Shown: positions 15,216-23,016, numbered from the stretch's first letter. The stretch is DNA of 27,124 nucleotides from an uncultured Lachnospiraceae bacterium (GCA_902489925.1 CABUBX010000014.1:1-27124), one strand, 5' to 3'. Made by a program: numbers and translations. The notes: a model not told the origin generated them from the letters alone.

Positions 15216-16384
15216 TTTCTTGCCACTCCCGTCCTTCTTGCCGCTTCGGCAACAGCCTTTGAAACGGCACCACCGACACGCGCATCAAACGCTGCCGGTA
15301 AAATATAATCTTCATGAAGCTCATCCGGAGAAATTAAATCTGCCAGTGCATGAGCCGCTGCCAGCTTCATCTCGTCATTAATTTCCTTTGCCCTGACGTC
15401 AAATGCCCCTCTGAACATTCCCGGAAATACAAGGACATTGTTCACCTGATTCGGAAAATCTGAGCGTCCTGTCCCGACAACACGCGCACCCGCCCGCTTT
15501 GCTGCATCCGGCATAATCTCCGGCACAGGATTTGCCATGGCAAAAAGGATTGCATCCTTATTCATAGAAGCGACCATCGCCTCCGAAACAATATTCGGTG
15601 CAGAAACACCGACAAAAATATCTGCCCCCTTTAAGGCATCGGCAAGTGTTCCGTGCCGATTTTCCAAATTTGTAACTTCTGCCATCTCTTTTTGCATCCA
15701 GTTCAAATGCGCGCTGTCCTTAGAAATCATACCGTGAATATCACACATTGTCACATTTTTGAAACCGTATTTTAAAAGCAGCTTTGTAATAGCCACCCCT
15801 GCACTTCCGGCGCCGTTAACAACAACTCTGCACTTTTCTTTATCCTTTCCGGTAACTTTAAGACCATTAATAATACCTGCAAGAACAACAACCGCCGTAC
15901 CATGCTGGTCATCATGAAACACCGGGATATCACACAGCTTTTTTAACTTTTCTTCAATCTCAAAGCATCTTGGCGCCGCAATATCTTCAAGGTTAATGCC
16001 GCCAAAGCTTCCCGAAATAAGATAAATTGTACGAACAATTTCATCGACATCCTTTGATTTAATGCAAAGAGGAAATGCATCCACATCGCCAAAAGCTTTA
16101 AAAAGTGCGCATTTTCCTTCCATCACAGGCATGCCCGCCTCCGGTCCGATATCGCCAAGCCCCAATACCGCTGTGCCATCTGTCACCACGAGGCACATAT
16201 TCCACCGCCGCGTTAAATCATAAGATTTTTCTACATCTTTTTGAATTTCAAGACACGGCTCAGCCACTCCCGGCGTATAAGCCAATGATAAGTCTTCCTT
16301 CGACGCTATCTTTACTGTCGAAATCACCTCAATTTTTCCCTTTTTTTCATAATGCATTTTTAAGCTTTCTTCTGCAATTGACAT
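15212..16384 (-). CDS. NAD(P)-dependent malic enzyme
   Basis: Oxidative decarboxylation of malate to pyruvate. The 390-residue, short-type bacterial enzyme has the catalytic Tyr36 in LAYTPGVAEP, Lys91 in EGKCALFK, the metal-binding HDDQHGTA segment and a GAGSAG nucleotide fold. No phosphotransacetylase domain is attached. The ATG at 16384 follows AAGGGG; a longer frame has no support. It sits between the AlaX gene (25 bases upstream) and the hydroxyacid dehydrogenase (overlap of four). Both downstream genes act around pyruvate. Confidence 0.93.
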   Translation of the reverse strand: MSIAEESLKMHYEKKGKIEVISTVKIASKEDLSLAYTPGVAEPCLEIQKDVEKSYDLTRRWNMCLVVTDGTAVLGLGDIGPEAGMPVMEGKCALFKAFGDVDAFPLCIKSKDVDEIVRTIYLISGSFGGINLEDIAAPRCFEIEEKLKKLCDIPVFHDDQHGTAVVVLAGIINGLKVTGKDKEKCRVVVNGAGSAGVAITKLLLKYGFKNVTMCDIHGMISKDSAHLNWMQKEMAEVTNLENRHGTLADALKGADIFVGVSAPNIVSEAMVASMNKDAILFAMANPVPEIMPDAAKRAGARVVGTGRSDFPNQVNNVLVFPGMFRGAFDVRAKEINDEMKLAAAHALADLISPDELHEDYILPAAFDARVGGAVSKAVAEAARRTGVARK

Positions 16385-16409
16385 ATGTATCCCCTTTCTA
16401 TCCTCAAGC

Positions 16410-17561
16410 TTATTGCAGTGCGGCTTCAATCGCCTGACGCCCTGCCTCTATGCGTCCCTGTATCATCTCCGGGCTTCCGCCGCCCCGAACATTTCCTACC
16501 TGCTTCAAAAGTTCTGCTGCCTTGCGTGCGTCAAGTCCCCGGCTTCCGATATTGTAACGGTACCCTTCTGTATCATTGCCGACAAAGACACCGCAATAGC
16601 CCTCATGCTTTTCAACCATCTTATTGATGGCCTTGCGCATCGACGGTGCATCAAGTGCCTCCGCAAAAATGCAGACATTTTCCTGATTTGAAGGCAGCGT
16701 ATCAAGCATCGCAAATATAAGCTTTTCCTGAAGCGCCATTATCTGACCTTTAAGATTGTAAATATCCTGTGACAACTTGTCAACAGCCGGCACAACCTCC
16801 TCCTGCTTCGCTGAAAGCTGTGAGGAGATTTTTAAAACACTTTCCTGTTTTCTGCGATAATCTTCAAGTGCTCTGCCGCCGCACAAAATATTAAGCCGCA
16901 CACCGCCCTTATAGAACTGGCAGCCGGTAATTTTAATCAGACCGATTTCTCCTGTCCGTGCCACATGCGGTGCACAGCAGGCGCATACATCGCAGTCTTC
17001 CACGGTCACAATACGCACCTGACCTTCGATTTCTATTTTGCTTCTATATTCCAAATTCAGAAGTTCTTCCTTTGAAGGGTAGGAAACTGTAATGGCACGA
17101 TTATCAAAAACCACCTGATTTGCAGCTTTTTCAACCGCCAAAATATCCTCCGCTGTCAGCGGGCCATTAAAATCAAGCGTCACATTTTCATCACCCAAAT
17201 GAAAGCCCACGTTATCATAGCCGTATTTCTTATGCACAATTCCCGACACAATATGCTCGCCTGAATGTTGCTGCATATTTGAAAAACGTCTTTCCCAGTC
17301 AATACTGCCCTCAACTGTGCGTCCCACTTCAAGGGCTTTGTCTGTCATGTGATAAACAATGCCGCCCTCCTCCTGCACATCAAGCACCCGGGCTTCTGAA
17401 AGCCACCCGGTGTCGGCATTTTGTCCACCGCCCTCAGGGAAAAATGCCGACTTGTCCACAACAATTCTGAAATTTTCCCCATCGGGTACGCATGAACATA
17501 CCCGCGCACTGAATTTTTTCATATAGCTGTCATTTTCATACAGCTTTCCGCTAATTTCCAT
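16410..17561 (-). CDS. Alanyl-tRNA editing protein, AlaX type with DHHA1 domain
   Basis: Predicted to hydrolyse mischarged Ser- or Gly-tRNA(Ala). The 383-residue protein has the second half of AlaRS only. An OB-like segment contains FFPEGGGQNADTG. The zinc site is formed by His99 and His103 in QQHSGEH, with CCAPH (Cys195, His199) later. A coiled coil covers about 235-280. The C-terminal DHHA1 domain ends with VRGGGSPEMIQGRIEAG. No class II synthetase core is present. The first ATG at 17573 is flush with AAGGA and unlikely to be used; 17561 is preferred. It lies 22 bases after the membrane-protein gene, in the same operon. Confidence 0.9.
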   Translation of the reverse strand: MEISGKLYENDSYMKKFSARVCSCVPDGENFRIVVDKSAFFPEGGGQNADTGWLSEARVLDVQEEGGIVYHMTDKALEVGRTVEGSIDWERRFSNMQQHSGEHIVSGIVHKKYGYDNVGFHLGDENVTLDFNGPLTAEDILAVEKAANQVVFDNRAITVSYPSKEELLNLEYRSKIEIEGQVRIVTVEDCDVCACCAPHVARTGEIGLIKITGCQFYKGGVRLNILCGGRALEDYRRKQESVLKISSQLSAKQEEVVPAVDKLSQDIYNLKGQIMALQEKLIFAMLDTLPSNQENVCIFAEALDAPSMRKAINKMVEKHEGYCGVFVGNDTEGYRYNIGSRGLDARKAAELLKQVGNVRGGGSPEMIQGRIEAGRQAIEAALQ

Positions 17562-17583
17562 AATTATATCCATTCCTTTCGTC

Positions 17584-18264
17584 TCACCAGTGAGAACGCC
17601 GTTTTAATTCATTGACCATATGACTGCCCTGAAAAATAATTAATACAGCCAAAAATACAACACTCGCGCTGACACATAAAACTGACGGTACTCTGTATTT
17701 CAACTCTCCGAAAATAAGAAAAATCAGAGGAATCAGTCCAAACAGACAGCCCATCAGGCTGTAAATCATATAGTCCTCCAACCGAAGGCGCATGACCTTA
17801 TTCACAACAACAAGCACAAGCATTGCTGTCATATAAGTAATCGGAAGCACAAAACTTACGGACCAGCCGCGCCAGCCGGTCAGCTTATCCCACAGCATAC
17901 AAATCAGAGAAATCAAAATCATCTGCCACAAAACATTTTTTAAAATATTTTTCCGTTTTCGAATAGCAATCCCTGCCGATGCCCATATGCAGGCCAGCGC
18001 AGCGGCAACAAACAGTGACCACCAGCCGCGGTGATGAAAAAAGTAGTTGATTGCCACGCTGACAACAATAGCAATGACTGTAATCAGCAAAAATATTTTA
18101 ATGCATAAATTATAAATTCCTGAATTATCCGGCACCTGGGGAAACACTGTCCCGACCTCTCTGACACCGCAGGGAGTTTCTTTTACCGTAAGCTTATTTT
18201 CACAAAGCGGACACCGCTTCTTTGCGCCGTCAACGTATACTTTACATCTCGGACAATACTTCAT
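17584..18264 (-). CDS. Zinc-ribbon membrane protein (DUF6320-like)
   Basis: The 226-residue protein opens with a zinc ribbon, CPRC followed by CPLC (about 4-21), in the cytoplasm. Five to six membrane helices follow (about 50-215) and a basic tail (LKRRSHW). Biochemical function is unknown. The layout recalls DUF6320 proteins, an assignment made from memory. The ATG at 18264 has AGGAGG ten bases upstream; the upstream GTG is too close to that site. The gene begins five bases after the acyltransferase-like stop, and association with that gene and the alpha/beta hydrolase suggests they work together at the membrane. Confidence 0.72.
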   Translation of the reverse strand: MKYCPRCKVYVDGAKKRCPLCENKLTVKETPCGVREVGTVFPQVPDNSGIYNLCIKIFLLITVIAIVVSVAINYFFHHRGWWSLFVAAALACIWASAGIAIRKRKNILKNVLWQMILISLICMLWDKLTGWRGWSVSFVLPITYMTAMLVLVVVNKVMRLRLEDYMIYSLMGCLFGLIPLIFLIFGELKYRVPSVLCVSASVVFLAVLIIFQGSHMVNELKRRSHW

Positions 18265-18269
18265 GCCAC

Positions 18270-19538
18270 TCACCCCTCCTCATTGGATGCCACAACGATT
18301 GGCACCTCCATCGCCGATAACTGTCTGAAAAACTGTTTTTGTATCTGCGTCTCCTCGTACGGTGAGGTAAAACTTATTCTAAGGCGCCCGTTATACGAAC
18401 ACATACAGGCCTTATACGTATCCGAGCTTACAAAAATATCAAACATATCAATATACGGCTTCACCGCATCCGGCATCTTAATCACACCGATATTGGACAG
18501 AGACATTGTATACCTTTTATTATTCATATCATAGGCAAGCTTCATAAAAACATCCTTGAGCGACAGCGGCACACTGCGCATAAACGCATTGCGCTCAAGC
18601 TTTCCCATCTTATACATGCGCTGCATCAGCTTTTCCTTTGTCAGTTCTTCTTTAAATCTTTCATTGACATAAGCAATAATGTCCTCCAATTCATCGGACT
18701 GTCGGTTAAAATGATAATCAATCTGAATCACACCGAAAAAATTTCTGGCAGTCGAAGACGGAAAGAAAGCTCGAAGATTCACCGGCACATTCACAACAAT
18801 CGGATATTTTTTCTGCTTCACGCTCATAGATATCCCTGCCGAACGGATAAGCATCGCAACAAACAGCACCGTCAGCGATGTCTTCTTTTGTTTACTGAGT
18901 GCAAGCACCTTATCCGAAGCCATCGTCCCTTCAATGATACGCATTCTGTAGCCCGGAAGGCGGTGTCCGTGAAAACGCCACACCTTTTTCGGCTTTTTTT
19001 CCTTCAGCGCCTCAAAATCTGTATTTTCATAATACCAGTCAAAGCTGTCAACACTTTTTTCATACTCGGATGCATCATAGTCACTGTGTACATCCACATC
19101 CGAAAGTGAAGGTATGGCAAGCTTTAAATAATTTATAATAAGCGCCCTGAAAAACTCTACCGCACCTGTTCCATCCGTCAGCGAATGATGTACCTCAAAG
19201 TTTATCCGCTTTTTATAATAAGTCACCTCAAATAAAAGTCTTTTTACATTTTTATCAAAAATCGGACTGCACGGCGGTCTGTATTCCTCCCGCACAACCG
19301 GTTTTAATGTTGTTTTTTCAAGATAATACCAAAAAAATCCTCTTTTTATCACACTTTGAAAAATAGGAAAATCCTCCAGTGTCAAATCCGTTGCCTCCGA
19401 AAGAATATCCGCGTTCACATCCTCATGAAGGCAGCATGCAAACCTAAAAACTTTTGTATCTGTCCGGTTGCTTGTCACCGGAAAAATCTTGGCGGCATTA
19501 TCAAGGGGATGCCACCAAATCTTATTACGTTTCTTCAT
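18270..19538 (-). CDS. Condensation-domain/acyltransferase superfamily protein (HHxxxDG)
   Basis: The 422-residue protein belongs to the CoA-dependent acyltransferase fold shared by NRPS condensation domains, WS/DGAT and alcohol acetyltransferases. The catalytic motif HHSLTDG is at 117-123 (His118, Asp122) in EVHHSLTDGTGAVEFFRAL. A later VNVPVNLRAFFPS segment resembles the conserved middle part of the family, and SLSNIGVIKMP matches its C-terminal core. No carrier-protein or adenylation domain is present, so it should work on free or CoA-linked acyl groups. The start is chosen with GGTGAG seven bases upstream and overlaps the hydrolase end by 14 bases. The product is unknown. Confidence 0.8.
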   Translation of the reverse strand: MKKRNKIWWHPLDNAAKIFPVTSNRTDTKVFRFACCLHEDVNADILSEATDLTLEDFPIFQSVIKRGFFWYYLEKTTLKPVVREEYRPPCSPIFDKNVKRLLFEVTYYKKRINFEVHHSLTDGTGAVEFFRALIINYLKLAIPSLSDVDVHSDYDASEYEKSVDSFDWYYENTDFEALKEKKPKKVWRFHGHRLPGYRMRIIEGTMASDKVLALSKQKKTSLTVLFVAMLIRSAGISMSVKQKKYPIVVNVPVNLRAFFPSSTARNFFGVIQIDYHFNRQSDELEDIIAYVNERFKEELTKEKLMQRMYKMGKLERNAFMRSVPLSLKDVFMKLAYDMNNKRYTMSLSNIGVIKMPDAVKPYIDMFDIFVSSDTYKACMCSYNGRLRISFTSPYEETQIQKQFFRQLSAMEVPIVVASNEEG

Positions 19539-20472
19539 CCCCAAACTCACCCTTCTTCCATATAAAATCCCTTACAAGGGCGTATGTTGCCTTGACCTGC
19601 TCATAATGAAGGGGCAGCGCAAAAAATCCGTGCAGCACATCGTCAACTCTTTTGCATACAACATCATTTCCAAATGCTTTAAGCTTTGCCGCATAGGCCT
19701 CGCCCTCATCCCTAAGCGGGTCATATTGGGCGGTAACGACGAGGGTTCTCGGCTGCCCGGACAAATCCTCTGCCAAAATCGGGGCAAAATGCGAGTCATT
19801 TCTGTCAGCCTCACCCATGTATAGGTCCATATAATCACAAAGTCGTTTTTGCGTCAGCAAATAATCTTCACCATTTTCCCGAATAGATTCAAACGGTGAA
19901 TCTGATGAAAAGTCGTTATTGACTGCCGGATAAATGAGCACCTGCGTCTTTGGCGAAAATTCACCTGTTTCCTTCGCCATTAAGGACACAACCGCAGCCA
20001 GATTGCCTCCGGCAGAATCTCCCATAAGAACGACCTCCGACGGCTTCGCCCTAAAATAGCTTGTATACTTTGTAAAAATTTCTTTTGCCGCAAAGTAACA
20101 GTCCTCTACCGCTGCAGGAAACGGATGCTCAGGGGCAAGGCGATAGTCTACAGAAATCACCGTATGTCTTGTTATTCTTGCCAGCCTTGCACAAACCTGT
20201 GTGTAACTGTCAATATTTCCAATGACCCATCCGCCGCCGTGGAAATAAATAATCGGCGGATGCTCTATAGAATCGTCCGGTGCAAAAATTCTCAGGGGAA
20301 TTTCTCTGTCACCGCACATCAGCGGCTCATCCCACATCTTATAAGTTTTTGGCATATAATCTCTGTGCGCCATCTGATTGACGCGGCGAACAAATCTATA
20401 GTTTTTTTTCATCTTAATATCCGGGTAGGAAAGCACTTTAAGCGCAGCCTTCATCGCTTTATTTAACGCCAT
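19525..20472 (-). CDS. Alpha/beta hydrolase, HSL-type esterase/lipase
   Basis: The 315-residue carboxylic ester hydrolase has the HSL-family oxyanion motif HGGGW (78-82), nucleophile Ser153 in GDSAGG, an acid in DPLRDEG and a His in LHGFF. There is no signal peptide, so it is cytoplasmic. The start has AAAGGG upstream; the longer frame to 20514 is not supported. It comes 45 bases after the ferredoxin-like gene and overlaps the acyltransferase gene. Next to an ester-forming superfamily protein it may cut or trim the same ester, an inference from order only. Confidence 0.9.
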   Translation of the reverse strand: MALNKAMKAALKVLSYPDIKMKKNYRFVRRVNQMAHRDYMPKTYKMWDEPLMCGDREIPLRIFAPDDSIEHPPIIYFHGGGWVIGNIDSYTQVCARLARITRHTVISVDYRLAPEHPFPAAVEDCYFAAKEIFTKYTSYFRAKPSEVVLMGDSAGGNLAAVVSLMAKETGEFSPKTQVLIYPAVNNDFSSDSPFESIRENGEDYLLTQKRLCDYMDLYMGEADRNDSHFAPILAEDLSGQPRTLVVTAQYDPLRDEGEAYAAKLKAFGNDVVCKRVDDVLHGFFALPLHYEQVKATYALVRDFIWKKGEFGDEET

Positions 20473-20517
20473 AAATTGCCCTTTCTGTCTTATCTGGTGC
20501 ACGCTTTTGCGCACAAA

Positions 20518-20775
20518 TTAAAGTGTTTCTAAAAGCTTTACAATCTTTGCCAATTCATCCGGTATCTCAATTTTTTGCGGACACTGACGGGCACAATGAC
20601 CGCAGCAGACACAAACAGAAGCATTGGACATGCCAAGCTGCTTATAAGCCTCCTTAAAAGCTTCTCCATCACCACTTAATATATATTCATTGTACATTGC
20701 AAAAATTTTTGGAATTGCAATCCACTCAGGACAGCCGCTGCACTTTCCACAATTGATACATGGTATTTTATTCAT
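20518..20775 (-). CDS. Small two-[4Fe-4S] ferredoxin-like protein
   Basis: The 85-residue protein has two Cys clusters: CINCGKCSGCP near the N-terminus and CVCCGHCARQCPQ at about 55-67. The second and the following Ile-rich helix resemble the ferredoxin tail seen at the C-terminus of Fe-S aldo/keto reductases, but no reductase domain is attached. It probably carries electrons in the cytoplasm; the partner is unknown. The start has GGAG eight bases upstream. It is the first gene of the seven-gene operon. Confidence 0.78.
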   Translation of the reverse strand: MNKIPCINCGKCSGCPEWIAIPKIFAMYNEYILSGDGEAFKEAYKQLGMSNASVCVCCGHCARQCPQKIEIPDELAKIVKLLETL

Positions 20776-20809
20776 ATAAAAATCTCCTTTGCATATTCTT
20801 TATTTCTTC

Positions 20810-20815
20810 ATTTTA
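20810..20815 (-). promoter_or_regulatory. Possible extended -10 box for the seven-gene operon
   Basis: On the minus strand TGTTAAAAT reads as an extended -10 (TAAAAT at 20810-20815), 35 bases before the first start codon. The -35 region is T-rich and does not match well. Confidence 0.35.
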
Positions 20816-20837
20816 ACATAACTAAAAAAAATTAAAA

Positions 20838-20866
20838 GATTAAAAAGCAAATTAATGTGCATACTA
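20838..20866 (+). promoter_or_regulatory. Possible sigma-G/F type promoter of the coat-protein genes
   Basis: GATTA (20838-20842), a 17-base spacer and CATACTA (20860-20866) resemble forespore sigma consensus sites (GHATR and CATNHTA) with one mismatch in the -35. It lies about 50 bases before the first coat gene and fits spore-specific expression. The assignment is by eye. Confidence 0.4.
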
Positions 20867-20914
20867 ACACCGCAGTCATAAAAACTTATCAAACATCATT
20901 TTGGAGGTATGATC

Positions 20915-21097
20915 ATGGACGAAATTTCTATTCTTGATTTACAAAATCTTCGACATTTAATCGGCGGCTGTGACACAAACCACTGCAAAATGCAGGCCTA
21001 CGCCAATGAAGCGACAGATATGAAGGTCAAACAGTTTTTTGAAAAATCCGCTCAGTCCGCGCTTCAGACAAAACAGCAGCTGATGCAGTTTTTATAG
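20915..21097 (+). CDS. Small spore coat-associated protein (CotF-like partner)
   Basis: The 60-residue helical protein (starts MDEISILDLQNLRHLIGG) is rich in Gln and Lys. It is too short for a full CotF domain but shows the helix pattern of these ferritin-like coat proteins. GGAGG lies seven bases before the chosen ATG; an ATG two codons earlier is too close to it. The CotF-like gene follows 13 bases later, so the pair is cotranscribed. Assigned by context and pattern. Confidence 0.65.
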   Translation: MDEISILDLQNLRHLIGGCDTNHCKMQAYANEATDMKVKQFFEKSAQSALQTKQQLMQFL

Positions 21098-21110
21098 GAG
21101 GAAATGAAAG

Positions 21111-21368
21111 ATGATTAATGAAAAAACAATGGTTTCCGATGCCTTAACAGGTCTTAACGGCGAATTAAAAATGTTTGGTGAAATGATTCCTCAGACTGAA
21201 AATCAACAGCTTAAAACCGTCTTAAAGCAGCTCAGAAACAACTGTGAGCTTTCTCAGGAGGAACTTTATCAGATTGCAAGAGAAAAAGCCTACTATGTGC
21301 CTGCTCAGAAAGCAAGCGAACAGGAAATTGAACATGTGAAAGGGCTCTTTGTCAGCCAGACACTGTAA
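21111..21368 (+). CDS. Spore coat protein, CotF family
   Basis: The 85-residue helical protein has the family layout: NEKTMVSDALTGLNGELKM, a second helix QLKTVLKQLRNNCELSQEEL, and AREKAYYVPAQKAS. The YYVPA element is typical of CotF-like (Coat_F) coat proteins of Clostridia. AGGAGG lies nine bases before the start. It is transcribed with the small partner upstream. With splB this indicates an endospore former. Confidence 0.82.
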   Translation: MINEKTMVSDALTGLNGELKMFGEMIPQTENQQLKTVLKQLRNNCELSQEELYQIAREKAYYVPAQKASEQEIEHVKGLFVSQTL

Positions 21369-21385
21369 CCCTCCACGAACACAAA

Positions 21386-21415
21386 AAGCCGTCGGCACTT
21401 TCGCACCAACGGCTT
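21386..21415 (-). terminator. Terminator of the rpsF-ssb-rpsR operon
   Basis: Read on the minus strand, a 13-bp stem (AAGCCGT...ACGGCTT with a GGTGC/GTGCC inner part using G-T wobbles) closes a GAAA tetraloop and is followed by TTTTTG. It begins 12 bases after the rpsR stop. On the plus strand the T-run is absent, so it mainly serves the minus-strand operon. Confidence 0.85.
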
Positions 21416-21427
21416 GTACATACTGAA

Positions 21428-21688
21428 TTATTCAGCTACATATGGCATTAAAGCGATATGTCTTGCTCTCTTGATAGCTACTGTTAAAGCTCTCTGGTGC
21501 TTTGCACAGTTGCCTGTGATTCTTCTAGGAAGAATCTTACCTCTTTCAGATACATATCTCTTTAACTTATTTACATCTTTATAATCGATGACTGCATTCT
21601 TGTCGGCACAGTAAACGCAAACTTTTTTTCTTCTGCGGCCGCCGCGTCTTCTCATAGGCGCATCGCTTCTCTCTTTATTGAATGCCAT
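21428..21688 (-). CDS. rpsR: 30S ribosomal protein S18
   Basis: The 86-residue protein has an Arg-rich start (RRRGGRRRKKVCVYC). DYKDVNKLKRYVSERGKILP follows, then RITGNCAKHQRALTVAIKRARHIALMPY in shorter segments, all S18 hallmarks. It keeps the Cys pair (CVYC) and a later Cys and His, so it is a zinc-binding type. The start has GGAGG eight bases upstream. Third gene of rpsF-ssb-rpsR. Confidence 0.97.
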   Translation of the reverse strand: MAFNKERSDAPMRRRGGRRRKKVCVYCADKNAVIDYKDVNKLKRYVSERGKILPRRITGNCAKHQRALTVAIKRARHIALMPYVAE

Positions 21689-21726
21689 TGTCGTTACCTC
21701 CTTCATATAATCTTTCTCATCAAAAT

Positions 21727-22179
21727 TTAGCTAAATGGTAATTCCTCATCAATACCGTCAGGAATATTCATAAAACCATCGCCGATTGCTGCACTTGGTG
21801 CCGGCTTAGCTGCCTGATAACTGTTATTTGCACGCACTGCCATGTTGCTGTCGCTTGTAGCTTTGCTTTCTGCAAATTCCTGCTCATCCACAATAACATC
21901 TGTTGTGTAAACCTTGACACCGTCTTTGTTTACATAACTTCCTGTCTGGATTCTTCCGCTAATCACGATGCGGATACCCTGTCTGAAATATCTTTCTGCA
22001 AATTCTGCTGCACGGCCAAATGCCACACAGTTAATGAAGTCTGCATCCGGGTCTCCTTCGCGCTTAAAAGAACGATTTACAGCAAGTGTGTATCTTGCAA
22101 CTGCTGTCGCCTTCTCGCCTTGTGAGTATCTGATATCTGGGTCGCGTGTTAAACGTCCCATTAAAATAACTTTATTCAT
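21727..22179 (-). CDS. ssb: Single-stranded DNA-binding protein
   Basis: The 150-residue protein has an OB-fold (about 1-105) opening MNKVILMGRLTRDPDIRYS, with FINCVAFGRAAEFAERYFRQG. A flexible linker and an acidic tip ending in DEELPFS follow. The tip normally ends at Phe and binds repair and replication partners; here one Ser follows. The gene sits between rpsF and rpsR in the classical order and is cotranscribed. Confidence 0.97.
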   Translation of the reverse strand: MNKVILMGRLTRDPDIRYSQGEKATAVARYTLAVNRSFKREGDPDADFINCVAFGRAAEFAERYFRQGIRIVISGRIQTGSYVNKDGVKVYTTDVIVDEQEFAESKATSDSNMAVRANNSYQAAKPAPSAAIGDGFMNIPDGIDEELPFS

Positions 22180-22203
22180 GCGGATCTTCCTCTCTATAAT
22201 AGA

Positions 22204-22494
22204 TTAGGCATCCTGTCTAACGCACAAATATCTGATTACATTATCCATGATACGAACACGGCTTTCCACTTCGTTTGGACAATTTGAATCTTCTGATTCG
22301 AAAGTAATGAAGTAGTAGTAAGCTTCTTTCATCTTCTGGATTTCATAAGCTAATCTTCTCTTACCCCAGTCGTCAACGTTTGTTACTGTACCGCCAAAAC
22401 GCTCAATCTGTCCTTTAACTTTTTCGATTGTTGCTGTCTTAACTTCTTCTTCAGCTTTACCGTTAACTACAACTGTTAATTCGTACTTATGCAT
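22204..22494 (-). CDS. rpsF: 30S ribosomal protein S6
   Basis: The 96-residue protein begins MHKYELTVVVNGK, with FGGTVTNVDDWGKRRLAYEI and ending YLCVRQDA. The length is normal. The ATG at 22494 follows AGGAGGTG eight bases upstream; the longer frame to 22581 is leader. First gene of the operon. In many bacteria the S6:S18 complex binds the leader to repress it. Confidence 0.97.
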   Translation of the reverse strand: MHKYELTVVVNGKAEEEVKTATIEKVKGQIERFGGTVTNVDDWGKRRLAYEIQKMKEAYYYFITFESEDSNCPNEVESRVRIMDNVIRYLCVRQDA

Positions 22495-22567
22495 ATCGTA
22501 TGCACCTCCTTTTGGTCTCTGGCCCTTTGACCTTCGCAAAGAGCAAGGATGTTGTGTTTCCACAATT
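22495..22567 (-). promoter_or_regulatory. rpsF leader with a candidate hairpin
   Basis: The roughly 70-base leader can form CTCTTTG/CAAAGGG with a 7-base loop just before the ribosome site. S6:S18-binding leaders are known upstream of rpsF in other bacteria, but I could not recognise the defining bulge of that motif here. Confidence 0.3.
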
Positions 22568-22571
22568 ACAG

Positions 22572-22600
22572 AGCATACCATATTTTCTTATTAAAATCAA
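22572..22600 (-). promoter_or_regulatory. Predicted promoter of the rpsF operon
   Basis: On the minus strand TTGATT (22595-22600), a 17-base spacer and TATGCT (22572-22577) with a TGG extension. Good position for the ribosomal-protein operon. Confidence 0.65.
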
Positions 22601-22636
22601 GTGATTTTGGGGATTTTTTTATAAAGATTTGTATAT

Positions 22637-22660
22637 GCGGGCCGGTTCATTCCGGCCCTG
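22637..22660 (+). terminator. GC-rich hairpin between DUF951 and rpsF
   Basis: GGGCCGG and CCGGCCC enclose six bases. The T-run (CTTTTTC) is on the plus strand only, yet the nearby genes are on the minus strand. It may still stop or slow DUF951 transcription before the rpsF promoter. Orientation leaves the role unclear. Confidence 0.45.
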
Positions 22661-22699
22661 CTTTTTCAGATATGATGCGTTAAAATACTTTGCAATACT

Positions 22700-22891
22700 T
22701 TATAACGTGATGCCGTCGCGTATAATACTTTTTATATTCTTTTCTGCCTGTGGCCTCGGTATCATAATCTGATGACCACAGCCTGTGCACTTCAGCCTAA
22801 AATCAGCACCGATTCTCAGCACCTCCCATTCGAAGCTGCCGCAAGGATGCTTTTTTTTCATCTTAATTTTATCACCAACTCTGATATCCAT
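22700..22891 (-). CDS. DUF951 family protein
   Basis: The 63-residue protein has DIRVGDKIKMKKKHPCG, then LKCTGCGHQIMIPR, typical of the small DUF951 family, which is widespread in Firmicutes and often near DNA replication or ribosomal genes. It has three Cys (one in HPCG, two in CTGCGH) that could bind metal or nucleic acid; function is unknown. GGAGG lies seven bases before the ATG. It sits on the minus strand upstream of rpsF with its own promoter at 22989-23016 and a leader hairpin. Confidence 0.85.
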   Translation of the reverse strand: MDIRVGDKIKMKKKHPCGSFEWEVLRIGADFRLKCTGCGHQIMIPRPQAEKNIKSIIRDGITL

Positions 22892-22936
22892 CTTTCTTCC
22901 TCCGTAACATTCCACAGACTGCATTGACTTTCATAT

Positions 22937-22950
22937 GGGGCTTTTGCCCC
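22937..22950 (-). repeat. Leader hairpin of the DUF951 gene
   Basis: GGGGC and GCCCC enclose a 4-base loop, inside the leader of about 90 bases. Too short to name a regulator. Confidence 0.4.
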
Positions 22951-22988
22951 GCGCAGCGCCGCACATTTAAAAATCTCTGCATACTTTC

Positions 22989-23016
22989 ATTATATTGGAA
23001 AAAAAGCTTTTTTCAA
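22989..23016 (-). promoter_or_regulatory. Predicted promoter of the DUF951 gene
   Basis: On the minus strand TTGAAA (23011-23016), 16 bases and TATAAT (22989-22994). Confidence 0.6.

Noticed and set aside
22495..22567. A confirmed S6:S18-binding leader motif
   Set aside because: Only a generic hairpin is visible; the characteristic bulge was not found by eye, so it is kept as a low-confidence leader.
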